NCBI GenBank assembly: GCA_964403795.1
Contig: CAYOHP010000010.1
Coordinates: 1 to 64,000, forward strand
Direction of reading: 5' to 3'
From: CAYOHP01 sp964403795 [NCBI: uncultured bacterium]
Lineage (GTDB): Bacteria; Muiribacteriota; UBA6191; CAZXTJ01
Length of the DNA stretch: 64,000 nt
The notes under the pieces were generated by a model. That model had not been told where the DNA came from. It did not search any database and saw only the letters and a program-made list of their open reading frames with translations. Below are positions 8,678 through 17,700 of the stretch, in pieces. Made by a program: the position numbers and the translations under genes. Position 1 is the first letter of the stretch, and every line of letters starts with the position of its first letter.

Positions 8678-11600
8678 GTGAAGCCCGGAGCGGACGGCTT
8701 CCGTCCCCTGCTGCTGGAAGCCCCGACGACCGGACCGCTGGCACCCCTGCCCGACGATGCCCGGCTGGGCCGGTTGCTCGAGGTCTTCGGGAAGGCCGAG
8801 CTCGACGCCCTGGCGGCGATCCCCGGTGGCCCGGCACCGGGGACCGCGCTGCGGGTCCATCGGCTGGCGGACCTGGAGGCGATCGACGGGTCCCCGCTGG
8901 CGGGCTGTCCGGTGGTGCTCTCCCATCTGGTCGAGTACCAGCCGGGGGAGTTGGCGTCGCGGGCGGCCGGGCTGGCGGTGGAGGTGGCGAGCCCCGCCCA
9001 GCTGGCCGCGGCCCTGGCCTCGCCGGCCGATCTGTTGATCGGCACCGGCCTGGAGCGGCCGGGACCGGCTCGGGAGACGACCGGCATGGTGCTCTTCCAG
9101 TTGCTGGCGGAGAGGGCCGACCGGCCCTGGTACCTGGCGATCCCGGCCAGCCCCGAGCTGGCGGCCGCGCTGCGCGCCGAGGGGGCTTCGGGGCTGGTGC
9201 TGCCGGCGAACCTGCGATCCCGCCAGGAGAGCTTGTCGCGGGTCCGGGTGCCGCTGGGCGGGGGAGCGGTGCTGCGGCTCGCCATGGCGGCCGATCCGGA
9301 GCGGCTGCGCGATCTCGAGGCGCGCACGGGTCGCGAGCTGGGCGAGCTGCTCCGCACCACCCGGTCCGAGGGCCTTTGGGACGAGGCGCTGGAGGACGTG
9401 GCGGAGAGCGACCCGGCTTGTCTGGTTCGCCTGGCCCAGGTCTTCGGGGCGATTCCTGCCGAGGCGCCATGCCGTTCGCTGTTCGCTGCGGGGGCCCCGG
9501 GGGGGCCCCGGGAGCCGGGCCGGCTGCCGGTGGTCCAAGGGCCCTTGTCGCGGATCAGCGTGACCGCGGAGTTCGCGGCCGCGGTCCATGACGCGGGGGC
9601 CTTCCCCTACCTGGCGCTCGCCGGACTGGGATTCGAGACCAGCGACGCGCTGGTGCGGGAGACCCGGGCGCGGGGCTTCCCCTTCGGGGTCGGGATCGTG
9701 ACCCTGGCCGAGGACCCGGAGGGCTTCGAGCGCCTGGTCCGCATGCTCGAGGAGGTCCGGCCCGACCGGGTGCTGGTGGCGGCGCCCCAGATGGATCACG
9801 TCGACCGGCTGCTCGCCACCGGACTCGAGCTCTGGGTGCACGCCCCGGTGGCCTCGGTGTTCCGGGCCCTGGCGTCCATGGGGGTGACGCGTTTCGTGGT
9901 CGAAGGCGAGGAGGCGGGCGGTCACGTCTCGGCCACCCCGGCCCTGGTGGCCTGGGACCAGGTGCTCCGCGAGGTGCGGGCCCAGGGTCTCGCCGACCGG
10001 GTGGAGATCGCCTTCGCGGGGGGAGTGGCGACCGGGCGGGCCGCCCACCTGCTCTCGTCGCTGCTCTGGTTCCACGGACTGGCGGGTCGGCTGCGGGCTT
10101 CGCTCCATGTGGGCACCGCCTACCTGGCGACCGGGGAGATCGTCGCTTCGACCCCGCTCGGCCGGTGGTACCAGAAGCGGGTGGTCGAGGAGGACGAGAC
10201 CTTCGTCACCGGCGACACCCTGCGCTTGCGGGTCCGCCAGGTACGGACCTCGGCAGTGGAGGAGCTGCGTCGCCGGGAGTGGAGCGTCTTCCTCTCCGAC
10301 CTCCCGCTGGAGGCCAAGCGCAAGGAGATCGAGAGGGGCTACCTCGGCACGTTGAAGAAGGCCCTGGAGGCCGACGGCAGCGATGTCGGGGCGAGCTTCA
10401 TGGCGGGGAGCGCGGTGGCGCTGATCACCCGGTGCCGGTCGCTGCGGGAGCTCCACGAGGAGCTGACCCGTGATCGGCTGCCCGGCCCGTCGGCGGGCCG
10501 GCCCGAACCGATCGCGGTGGTGGGGATCGGAGCCCTGCTCCCCGGGGCCAGGGATGCTGCCGGGTTCTACCGGTCCGTGCTGCGGAGGCGCTGTTTCGTG
10601 CGCGACCTGCCGGACAGCGTGTGGGAGAGGGACGTGTTCCTGGATCCGGATGCCTCGGCGCCGCTCCGGAGCTACTCGGGGATCGCCGGGCTGGTGGGCG
10701 AGATCCCCTTCGACCCGGCGGAGTTCCGGATCCCTCCCTCGGCCGCGGTCCGCATGGACCGGGCCCAGAAGATGGCGCTGGTCTGTGCCCGGGAGGCCCT
10801 GGCCGACGCCGGCTACCGGGAGCGGCGCTTCGAGCGCGAGCGGGTCGGGGTGATCCTGGCCAACAGCATGGGCGGGAACGCGGTCGACGAGAGCCAGCAG
10901 ACCGTGCACGCCGAGCGGGTCCGGGCGCGGCTCCGGGAACTGGCCCGGGAGAAGGGCGCGGGCGAGCTGGTGGACGAGCTGCTGGCCGCCTACCAGGACC
11001 GCTTCGAGGAGCCGGAGATCACCGAGGACACCCTGCCCGGCGAGCTCTCCAGTTTGATCGCGGGTCGGATCGCGTGGGCCTTCGATCTCCACGGCCCCAA
11101 CTTCACGGTCGACTCGGCCTGCGCCTCGACCCTGGCGGCGGTCTCGGTGGCGATGGCCGCGCTGCGCGCCCGGGAGTGCGACATGGTGCTCTCCGGCGGC
11201 GTCGACACCCAGGTCGACCCGGGGCTCTTCGTCAAGTTCTCCAAGCTCACGGCCCTGTCGGCGGAGGGCTCGTTCCCGTTCGACGCCCGGGCCGACGGGT
11301 TCGTGATCGGGGAGGGCTGCGCGGTCTTCGCCCTGAAGCGCTGGCAGGACGCCCTGCTCGCCGGGGATCCCGTCTACGCGGTGATCCGGGGCTTCGGCGC
11401 CTCCTCGGACGGGGCCGGCAAGGGGATCACCGCGCCCCGCACCGAGGGTCAGCTGCTCGCCATGACGCGGGCCTACCGGGACGCCGGGATCGATCCCCGC
11501 GAGCTCGACTACGTGGAGTGCCACGGCACCGGGACCCGACTGGGCGACGCCACCGAACTCGAGACCGTGGCGCGGCTGGTGCGGGGTCGGGACCCGGCAC

Positions 11601-14600
11601 GGGGCGCCCTGCCGGTGGGCTCGGTGAAGGCCACGGTGGGCCATCTGAAGGCGGCCGCGGGCGCGGCCGGCCTGGTCCAGGGACTGATGGCCGTGAATAC
11701 CCGGTCGGTGCCTCCCCAGGTGGGATTCGAGACCCCCAATCCCAACGTGGCCTGGCGGGAGGTCGGGATCCGGGTCGCCACCCGGCCCGAGTCCCTGCCG
11801 GAGGACCGGCCCGTGAAGGTCGGGGTGTCTTCGTTCGGGTTCGGGGGCACGAACTACCACCTGGTGCTGGAGTCCCCGCCGGCGGGGGCCCGGCCCGCCC
11901 GGGTGGCGAGCGGACGCTATGCGCTTCCCGAGCTGGGTCCGCTGGGCCGCGACCTGGCGCTGATGTTCCCCGGCCAGGGTTCCCAGTACCTGGGCATGGG
12001 CGAGGCCCTGCGCGCCGCGCCGCGGGCCGCCGAGGTGCTGGCCGAGGCCGACCGCTGCTTCCGGGCGATCGAGGGCTGCCGGATCTCGGAGGTCATCTGG
12101 CCGGCGGTGCGGGACGCGGCGGCGGAGGTGCGGCTCACCGACACCCGGTTCGCCCAGCCGGCGATCTTCACCGTCTCGGTCATGCTGCTCCGGGAGCTCG
12201 AAGCCCGGGGGGTGCGGCCGGCCCTGGTGATGGGGCATTCGCTGGGCGAGTACACCGCTCTCCATGCCGCGGGCGTGCTCGGGTTCGAGGACGCGCTGCG
12301 CGCGGTCTCGATCCGGGGACGGGCCATGGCGGAAGGAGCCGGTGCCGACCCGGGAGCCATGGCGTTCGTGGCGGCCGACGAGGAGACCGTGGCCGGCCTG
12401 CTGGCGGGTGTGTCCGGGTACGTGGTGGCGGCCAACCTGAACGCCTACGAGCAGACGGTGGTCTCGGGGGAGACCGCGGCCGTGGAGGCGGTGGTGGAGG
12501 CGGCGGAGCGCCGGGGGGTCAAGGCGCGCCGGCTGGGAGTGGCGGCGGCCTTCCACTCGCGACTGGTGGCGGGGAGCATCCCGCGGATGCGGGAAGTCCT
12601 CGAGGCGGCGCCGCTGAGGGCGGGGGCGCTCCCGGTGCCGGCCAACCTGGCCGGTCGCGTCTACCCGCGGGTGGCGGCGGCGGAGGCGGGTCGGCCGCTC
12701 TCGGCCGGGGAACGGGCCGAGGTGGTGGAGCTGCTCACCCGGCAGATCGACCACCCGGTCGATTTCGTGCGCCAGGTCGAGGCTGCCTACCAGGCGGGGA
12801 TCCGGCGGTTCCTCGAGGTCGGTCCCAAGAACGTGCTGGCGCGGCTGGTCGAGGAGATCCTGGCGGGGAAGGCGTTCACCGCGCTGGCGACCGACAAGGC
12901 CGGCGAGGAGGGGACGGAGCGGTTCGAGGCCGCGGTGGCCGGACTCGGCGAGCCGGTGCGGATCGCCCGCAGGCCGCGGGGCGGCGAGGGCAGCGGGGCG
13001 GGGATCGGGGCGCGGTCCGGGGGGGCGGCGGCCCGGGCGGCCCGGAGGGCGGGGGCCGGGGGCAGCGGGATCGGGTCGGGAGTTGGCGCCGGGTCGCAGC
13101 CCGGCACCGAGGCAGGGACGCCGAGCGTCGAGGCGCGGGTGGTCGGGGTGGTCGCCTCGGTCTCGGGGTACCGGGCCGAGCAGATCGGGAGGGATGCCGA
13201 CTTCGAGCGCGACCTGGGGATCGACACCTTGAAGATCTTCGAGATCCTGTCGCGGCTCAGAGGCGAGGTGCTGCCTCCGGGGACCCGGAACTTCCGGGAT
13301 CTGACCACGGTGGCGAAGATCGTGGAGGCGGCGGGGCCGGGCGGCGGCGCCGGGGCGCCGGCGACGGCGGGCCCTGGGGGCGTGCCTGCGGGGGAGGGGG
13401 GGCGCTTCCGGGTGCTGGTGCGGCGCGAGGTCGAGGGGGTGCTCCCGGCGGGCCCGGCGTGGGCGGGCGACGCCTGGGTCGAGGCGCTCCCGGCGTCGAT
13501 CGAGCCCCTGCGGGACGGGCTGTTCCCGAGGCTGCGGGACCGGCTGGCGGCGTCCGCCCCCCGGCCGCTGGGGCTGGTCACCTGGTCGCGGGCCGGGACC
13601 GGCTCCAGGGCTGCCAGGCTGGCGGTGGCCGGCTTCGTCCGGAGCGCGGCCAAGGATGTCGGCGAGGATCGGATCCGGTACGTGCACATCGAGGGCGACG
13701 AGCCGTCGCCGGCTGCCGCGGCCGCGGCCCTGGCGGCGCCGGGATACGGGAACCGGGTGGTCGGGTCCGGGAAGGTGAGCGAGGCCCGTCTGGTCGCGGT
13801 CGAGGCCGGGCTGGCTCCCGAGACGACTCTCGGCGAGGCGCTGGGACCGGACGACCTGATCCTGGTGAGCGGGGGTGCCCGGGGCATCGCTGCCGAGGTG
13901 GTGCGCCGCTGGCTCGGTCTGGTGGATTCCCGCTTCGTGGTGCTGGGACGCAAGCCGTCCGGGGAGCCCTGGATCGAGACCGAGGGTCGGGGCCGGGTGA
14001 GGTATGTCCAGGCCGACCTGACCACGTCGACCGGGGTCGCCGCGCTGGCCGCCGCGGGTCTGGCGCCGACGCTCGTGGTGCACGCCTCCGGTCTCGAGGT
14101 CTCCCGGGCCCTGGCCGGGAAGTCCGACGAGGAGATCCGGGCCGTGATCGACTCCAAGGTGGCGGCCCTCGATGCGCTGTCGGGCGCGGTGCGCCGGGAC
14201 CGGCTGCGGGGCGTGGTGTCGTTCTCCTCGGTGGCCTCCCACTTCGGGAACCACGGGCAGGCCGACTACGCGGCCGCCAACGGCTGGCTCGACGGGATCG
14301 GCTCTCCCGGGCTGCCTTCGCTCTCGATCGGATGGACCGCCTGGGACGAGGTGGGGATGGCGGCCCGGGGTCCGATCCGGGAGATCCTCCGCGAGCGCGG
14401 CATCGAGCTCCTGCCGGTGGCCGAGGGAAGTCGTCTGGCCGGGAGCCTGGTCGCGTCATGGCTCGGCGGCCGGCTCCCCGAGGGTGCACCGGGTTCGGTG
14501 GCCGTGGTGGTCGCAGGAGCGATCGGGCCCGGCTTCGTGCTCGGCCGCGACCGGTCGCTGGTGGTCGCGGACGGGAGGGCCTCGGGCGAGGGGGCGGCTC

Positions 14601-16318
14601 CGGGATCCGGTGCCGGTGCCAGGGCCGGGGCCGGGGTCGCTGCGGGACCGGCCGGCGGGATCCCGGCGGGACCGGATGCCGGGCCGTCCGTGCCCCGCCT
14701 CGACCGGGTGCCCATGGTGGCGCCGGGGACCCGGGCCCGCTTCCGCTACCGGTTCGACCTGGCGGCGAGCGGGTACCTGAAGGACCATCGGATCAACCGC
14801 CACTTCTACCTGCCGGGCGTGAGCGTGGTGCGCCAGTTCCTGAAGAAGCTCGGACAGGTGCAGGCGGTCCGGGACCTCGAGATCCGCGATCTCCGCTTCC
14901 TGGCCCCGGTGAGGTTCGTGGACGGGGAGGAGGCGGAGTTCCAGGTCGAGGGCCGCGGCTCGGAGTACCTGCTCGAATCGGTCCAGGGCGAGCGCACCTC
15001 GCCGGTGGTGAGCTTGGGCCTCCGGGTGAACGGAGCGGGACCCGGTGACCGGGAGGCGGCCCGGCAGGAGGCTCGCGAGCTGGCGGAGGCCCTGTCGCGC
15101 CCCGAGGGTCCCTGGCCCGCGACCGCCAACCGGGTCGCCGATTCGGAGATCTACAAGACCTACTTCCACGGACCGGCCTTCCAGGTCCTCGAGGCCCTCG
15201 AGGGGTATGACGGCAGGGTCCTCTCGGCCCTGGTCTCGGAGCGCCCGGAGCTCGGACCCGGGAATCCCCTCTCGGAGTACGGACGGGTGCCCCTGCTGCT
15301 GGAGGCGGTGTTCCACGCCTGCGGCCTGCTCTCGCTCATCGACGTCGACTGCGGCAACTACTACATCCCGCACTCCGTTTCGGGCTGTCGGATCTTCCTC
15401 GATGCCTGTCCCGGTTCGGGCCGAGTCCGGGTGCTGGCCCGGGTGCTCGACTGGCGGGAGCGGTTGCGCTTCGATGCGGTGGTGGTCGACGAGCGAGGTG
15501 CGCCCCTGCTGAGGGTCTCGGAACTGGTGATGGCGAAGAGCCGGGAGCCGGTCCCGCACCGCAAGGCGATCCTCCCGCGGGACGCGGTCGTCCACCTCGG
15601 GGGAGCCTCGGTCCTGCTGGTCGACCCCGCGGGGGCAGGTTCCTGGGGCGAGGAACACCGGAGCCGGGTCTTCACGCCCCGGGAGTCCGCCGAGCTGGAT
15701 CCGGCGGCCACCCCGGAGCGACGGCGGGAACGGATCGCCGGGCGGCTGGCGGCCAAGCGCCTCGCCCGCAGTGCCCTGGCCGAGAAGGTCCACGGGAGCT
15801 GGGGGATCGAGAGCTTCGAGGTCATCTCCGGAGGAAGGCCTCCCGCCGTCTCCTTCCTGGGTCCGTCCCACTTCGACGACATGCTGGCGGACCGGCACTG
15901 CTCGATCTCGCACACCGAGGGCCTGGCAGCCGCCGCCGAAGCCGGGGTGGCGGTGGGGATCGATGTCGAGCGGGTCCGTCCCCTGGCCCCCGAGGCGGCG
16001 CGGGCCCTGGGATCCGGCCGATCGGGCGAGCGGATCCGGGAGAGAGCGGCCGCCTATTCCGGGGATGCGAGGCTCTCCGAGCTCTACGCCCAGGTCTTCC
16101 CGCTGGTCGCCTTCACCCAGAAGGAGGCCGTCCTCAAGGCGGTCGGGACCGGCATCGGGGACGGGCTCGACGAGGTGGTCCTGGAGGACGTGGAGCTCAG
16201 CACGCCGCGGCTCGCGACCTGGCGGGGGCGGACCTTCCGGGTCCTGTCGGTGTGCGACGAGCGCCATGTGGTCTCGGTGGCGGTCGAGGACGCCGGCGCG
16301 GGGGTCCGCTTCCCGTGA
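8678..16318 (+). CDS. Single-chain fatty-acid/polyketide synthase, ER-KS-AT-ACP-KR-DH-PPTase
   Basis: 2546 residues. Approximate order: nitronate-monooxygenase-type enoyl reductase as in PfaD (1-590, EEAGGH motif); ketosynthase (610-1065, Cys815 in DSACAST, two catalytic His in VECHGTGT and VGHLKAAAG); acyltransferase (1090-1430, Ser1188 in GHSLGE); carrier domain (1484-1554); ketoreductase (1575-1950, Tyr1864); double-hotdog dehydratase-like (2008-2290); phosphopantetheinyl transferase (2338-2546, GIDVERV and KEAVLKA). KS-AT-ACP-KR-DH-PPTase is the order of enediyne PKSs and related secondary-lipid synthases; the added reductase should allow full saturation. The carrier has Thr1517 in LGIDTLK where Ser is expected. 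Start GTG 8678 is the first plausible one after the hairpins; no good ribosome site is seen. The stop overlaps the next start (GTGA). Confidence 0.88.
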   Translation: MKPGADGFRPLLLEAPTTGPLAPLPDDARLGRLLEVFGKAELDALAAIPGGPAPGTALRVHRLADLEAIDGSPLAGCPVVLSHLVEYQPGELASRAAGLAVEVASPAQLAAALASPADLLIGTGLERPGPARETTGMVLFQLLAERADRPWYLAIPASPELAAALRAEGASGLVLPANLRSRQESLSRVRVPLGGGAVLRLAMAADPERLRDLEARTGRELGELLRTTRSEGLWDEALEDVAESDPACLVRLAQVFGAIPAEAPCRSLFAAGAPGGPREPGRLPVVQGPLSRISVTAEFAAAVHDAGAFPYLALAGLGFETSDALVRETRARGFPFGVGIVTLAEDPEGFERLVRMLEEVRPDRVLVAAPQMDHVDRLLATGLELWVHAPVASVFRALASMGVTRFVVEGEEAGGHVSATPALVAWDQVLREVRAQGLADRVEIAFAGGVATGRAAHLLSSLLWFHGLAGRLRASLHVGTAYLATGEIVASTPLGRWYQKRVVEEDETFVTGDTLRLRVRQVRTSAVEELRRREWSVFLSDLPLEAKRKEIERGYLGTLKKALEADGSDVGASFMAGSAVALITRCRSLRELHEELTRDRLPGPSAGRPEPIAVVGIGALLPGARDAAGFYRSVLRRRCFVRDLPDSVWERDVFLDPDASAPLRSYSGIAGLVGEIPFDPAEFRIPPSAAVRMDRAQKMALVCAREALADAGYRERRFERERVGVILANSMGGNAVDESQQTVHAERVRARLRELAREKGAGELVDELLAAYQDRFEEPEITEDTLPGELSSLIAGRIAWAFDLHGPNFTVDSACASTLAAVSVAMAALRARECDMVLSGGVDTQVDPGLFVKFSKLTALSAEGSFPFDARADGFVIGEGCAVFALKRWQDALLAGDPVYAVIRGFGASSDGAGKGITAPRTEGQLLAMTRAYRDAGIDPRELDYVECHGTGTRLGDATELETVARLVRGRDPARGALPVGSVKATVGHLKAAAGAAGLVQGLMAVNTRSVPPQVGFETPNPNVAWREVGIRVATRPESLPEDRPVKVGVSSFGFGGTNYHLVLESPPAGARPARVASGRYALPELGPLGRDLALMFPGQGSQYLGMGEALRAAPRAAEVLAEADRCFRAIEGCRISEVIWPAVRDAAAEVRLTDTRFAQPAIFTVSVMLLRELEARGVRPALVMGHSLGEYTALHAAGVLGFEDALRAVSIRGRAMAEGAGADPGAMAFVAADEETVAGLLAGVSGYVVAANLNAYEQTVVSGETAAVEAVVEAAERRGVKARRLGVAAAFHSRLVAGSIPRMREVLEAAPLRAGALPVPANLAGRVYPRVAAAEAGRPLSAGERAEVVELLTRQIDHPVDFVRQVEAAYQAGIRRFLEVGPKNVLARLVEEILAGKAFTALATDKAGEEGTERFEAAVAGLGEPVRIARRPRGGEGSGAGIGARSGGAAARAARRAGAGGSGIGSGVGAGSQPGTEAGTPSVEARVVGVVASVSGYRAEQIGRDADFERDLGIDTLKIFEILSRLRGEVLPPGTRNFRDLTTVAKIVEAAGPGGGAGAPATAGPGGVPAGEGGRFRVLVRREVEGVLPAGPAWAGDAWVEALPASIEPLRDGLFPRLRDRLAASAPRPLGLVTWSRAGTGSRAARLAVAGFVRSAAKDVGEDRIRYVHIEGDEPSPAAAAAALAAPGYGNRVVGSGKVSEARLVAVEAGLAPETTLGEALGPDDLILVSGGARGIAAEVVRRWLGLVDSRFVVLGRKPSGEPWIETEGRGRVRYVQADLTTSTGVAALAAAGLAPTLVVHASGLEVSRALAGKSDEEIRAVIDSKVAALDALSGAVRRDRLRGVVSFSSVASHFGNHGQADYAAANGWLDGIGSPGLPSLSIGWTAWDEVGMAARGPIREILRERGIELLPVAEGSRLAGSLVASWLGGRLPEGAPGSVAVVVAGAIGPGFVLGRDRSLVVADGRASGEGAAPGSGAGARAGAGVAAGPAGGIPAGPDAGPSVPRLDRVPMVAPGTRARFRYRFDLAASGYLKDHRINRHFYLPGVSVVRQFLKKLGQVQAVRDLEIRDLRFLAPVRFVDGEEAEFQVEGRGSEYLLESVQGERTSPVVSLGLRVNGAGPGDREAARQEARELAEALSRPEGPWPATANRVADSEIYKTYFHGPAFQVLEALEGYDGRVLSALVSERPELGPGNPLSEYGRVPLLLEAVFHACGLLSLIDVDCGNYYIPHSVSGCRIFLDACPGSGRVRVLARVLDWRERLRFDAVVVDERGAPLLRVSELVMAKSREPVPHRKAILPRDAVVHLGGASVLLVDPAGAGSWGEEHRSRVFTPRESAELDPAATPERRRERIAGRLAAKRLARSALAEKVHGSWGIESFEVISGGRPPAVSFLGPSHFDDMLADRHCSISHTEGLAAAAEAGVAVGIDVERVRPLAPEAARALGSGRSGERIRERAAAYSGDARLSELYAQVFPLVAFTQKEAVLKAVGTGIGDGLDEVVLEDVELSTPRLATWRGRTFRVLSVCDERHVVSVAVEDAGAGVRFP

Positions 16319-17697
16319 GCGGGTTCTCGGAACGGAGCGCGCGGGTCGCGATCCGCCTGGTCAAGGCCCAGCTCTCGCCACCCGAGGTCCGGGAGCTCGG
16401 CGAGACCCTGCAGGACCTGGGCGAGGTCGAGCGCGAGGACTTCATGGAGCTGGTGCGCCTGAACGACATCGCCCCGCAGGCCCTGCTCAACCTCCGGCGG
16501 ACCTCGCTGGAACACGAACTCCCCGAGGACGAGTTGGTCACCCTCGAGCGCAAGGCCCGCCAGGTGAGGGCCCGCAACCAGCGTCGCCTGGCCGCCTTGA
16601 AGGAGCTGCTCCGGGACTTCGCCTCCGCCGGGATCGAGGTCGTGATCCTGAAGGGGGTCATGCTGGCGGAACTGGTCTGGAAGGACCACGGCTACAAGCG
16701 CATGAACGACGTCGACATCCTGGTGAGGGGCGAGGACGTCCCCCGGGTGGTCGAGATCTATCGCGATCGGCGCCTGGTCCCGCTGGTGCTCTTCGAAGGT
16801 GGCGATCCCGACGAGGTGGACCTGGCGAAGAGCCACCACCTTCCGTCCTATGTCGATTCGACCTTCGAGTTCGTGGTCGGGACCCATTGGGACCTGGTGG
16901 GCCGCAAGTCCCGGATCAAGCTCGACGTGCCCCGGATGTGGCGGGACGCCGAGCCCATGGACCTGCAGGGGATCCCGGTGAAGCGGCTGTCGCACCTCGA
17001 CAACCTGGTGCACCTGGCGGTCCACTTCCACCACTACAAGACCGGGTTGCGGGAGCTCTCCGACATCTTCAACCTGGCCCGCCACGCCTCGCCCCTGGAC
17101 TTCGACCAGCTGGGGAGCCGCCTGCTGGAAGCCGGAGCCGCCTCCCGCGCCTACTACAGCCTCTCGCTCGCCCACTCGCTCGAGAGCCTGGGACCGGGCG
17201 AGGCAGTGGCCCCCATGCTGGAGCGCCTGGGCCGAGCGGCCGACGACTTCTCCCGCAGCGAGGTGGCCCTCCGGCTCGCCCATCGTTCCCTGTTGCCGCG
17301 TTCGCGGTCGACCTACGAGTCGACCATCGAGAAGGCCTTCACCCGTTTCCTGGTCGAGACCTCCGCCCATCGCAAGCTGTGGAGGGCCGGGGTGCTGTGG
17401 TACCGGATCCTGTTCCCGCCGTGGTGGGTCCTGGAACGGACCAATGTGGTCGAGAAGGTGACCCTCGGCAATCTCCTCCCCAACTGGGGGGCGAATCTGG
17501 CCCGGACCCGGCGCGTCATGGCCGAGACCATGGGCAACTCGCCCTGGCTGATCCTGGTGGCGGCCACGGTGCTGGGTCCGCTGGCCGCGCTGCCGAACTA
17601 CCTGCGGCGCCCCGCCGACGACCCCATGGCGCGCCTCCTGGAGGCGGCCGGCGGGGATGCGGCGAAGATCCAGAACCTGCTGGACTACCTGGAGTAG
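16315..17697 (+). CDS. Nucleotidyltransferase-fold protein (NTP_transf_5-like)
   Basis: 460 residues, starting at a GTG that overlaps the synthase stop by 4 nt. Residues about 105-145 carry the signature of the uncharacterised nucleotidyltransferase family: LKGVMLAEL followed by RMNDVDILV, with the paired acidic residues DVD as likely metal ligands. A His-rich stretch (HLAVHFHHYK) follows, and a hydrophobic segment lies near residues 402-421 (WLILVAATVLGPLAAL), so the C-terminus may touch the membrane. Family members often sit in polysaccharide or natural-product loci and their reactions are mostly unknown. Here translational coupling to the synthase argues for a role in modifying or activating its product. 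Confidence 0.75.
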   Translation: MSGFSERSARVAIRLVKAQLSPPEVRELGETLQDLGEVEREDFMELVRLNDIAPQALLNLRRTSLEHELPEDELVTLERKARQVRARNQRRLAALKELLRDFASAGIEVVILKGVMLAELVWKDHGYKRMNDVDILVRGEDVPRVVEIYRDRRLVPLVLFEGGDPDEVDLAKSHHLPSYVDSTFEFVVGTHWDLVGRKSRIKLDVPRMWRDAEPMDLQGIPVKRLSHLDNLVHLAVHFHHYKTGLRELSDIFNLARHASPLDFDQLGSRLLEAGAASRAYYSLSLAHSLESLGPGEAVAPMLERLGRAADDFSRSEVALRLAHRSLLPRSRSTYESTIEKAFTRFLVETSAHRKLWRAGVLWYRILFPPWWVLERTNVVEKVTLGNLLPNWGANLARTRRVMAETMGNSPWLILVAATVLGPLAALPNYLRRPADDPMARLLEAAGGDAAKIQNLLDYLE

Positions 17698-17700
17698 CGG

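Noticed and set aside
8645-14254. A very long open frame antisense to the synthase
   Set aside because: It mirrors the GC-rich third positions of the real gene and encodes a repetitive Arg/Gly/Pro/His sequence with no domain. The plus-strand frame has unmistakable catalytic motifs throughout.
8678-16318. An enediyne natural-product cluster
   Set aside because: Only the domain order agrees. There is no enediyne thioesterase or conserved enediyne cassette, and the added enoyl reductase favours a saturated lipid.
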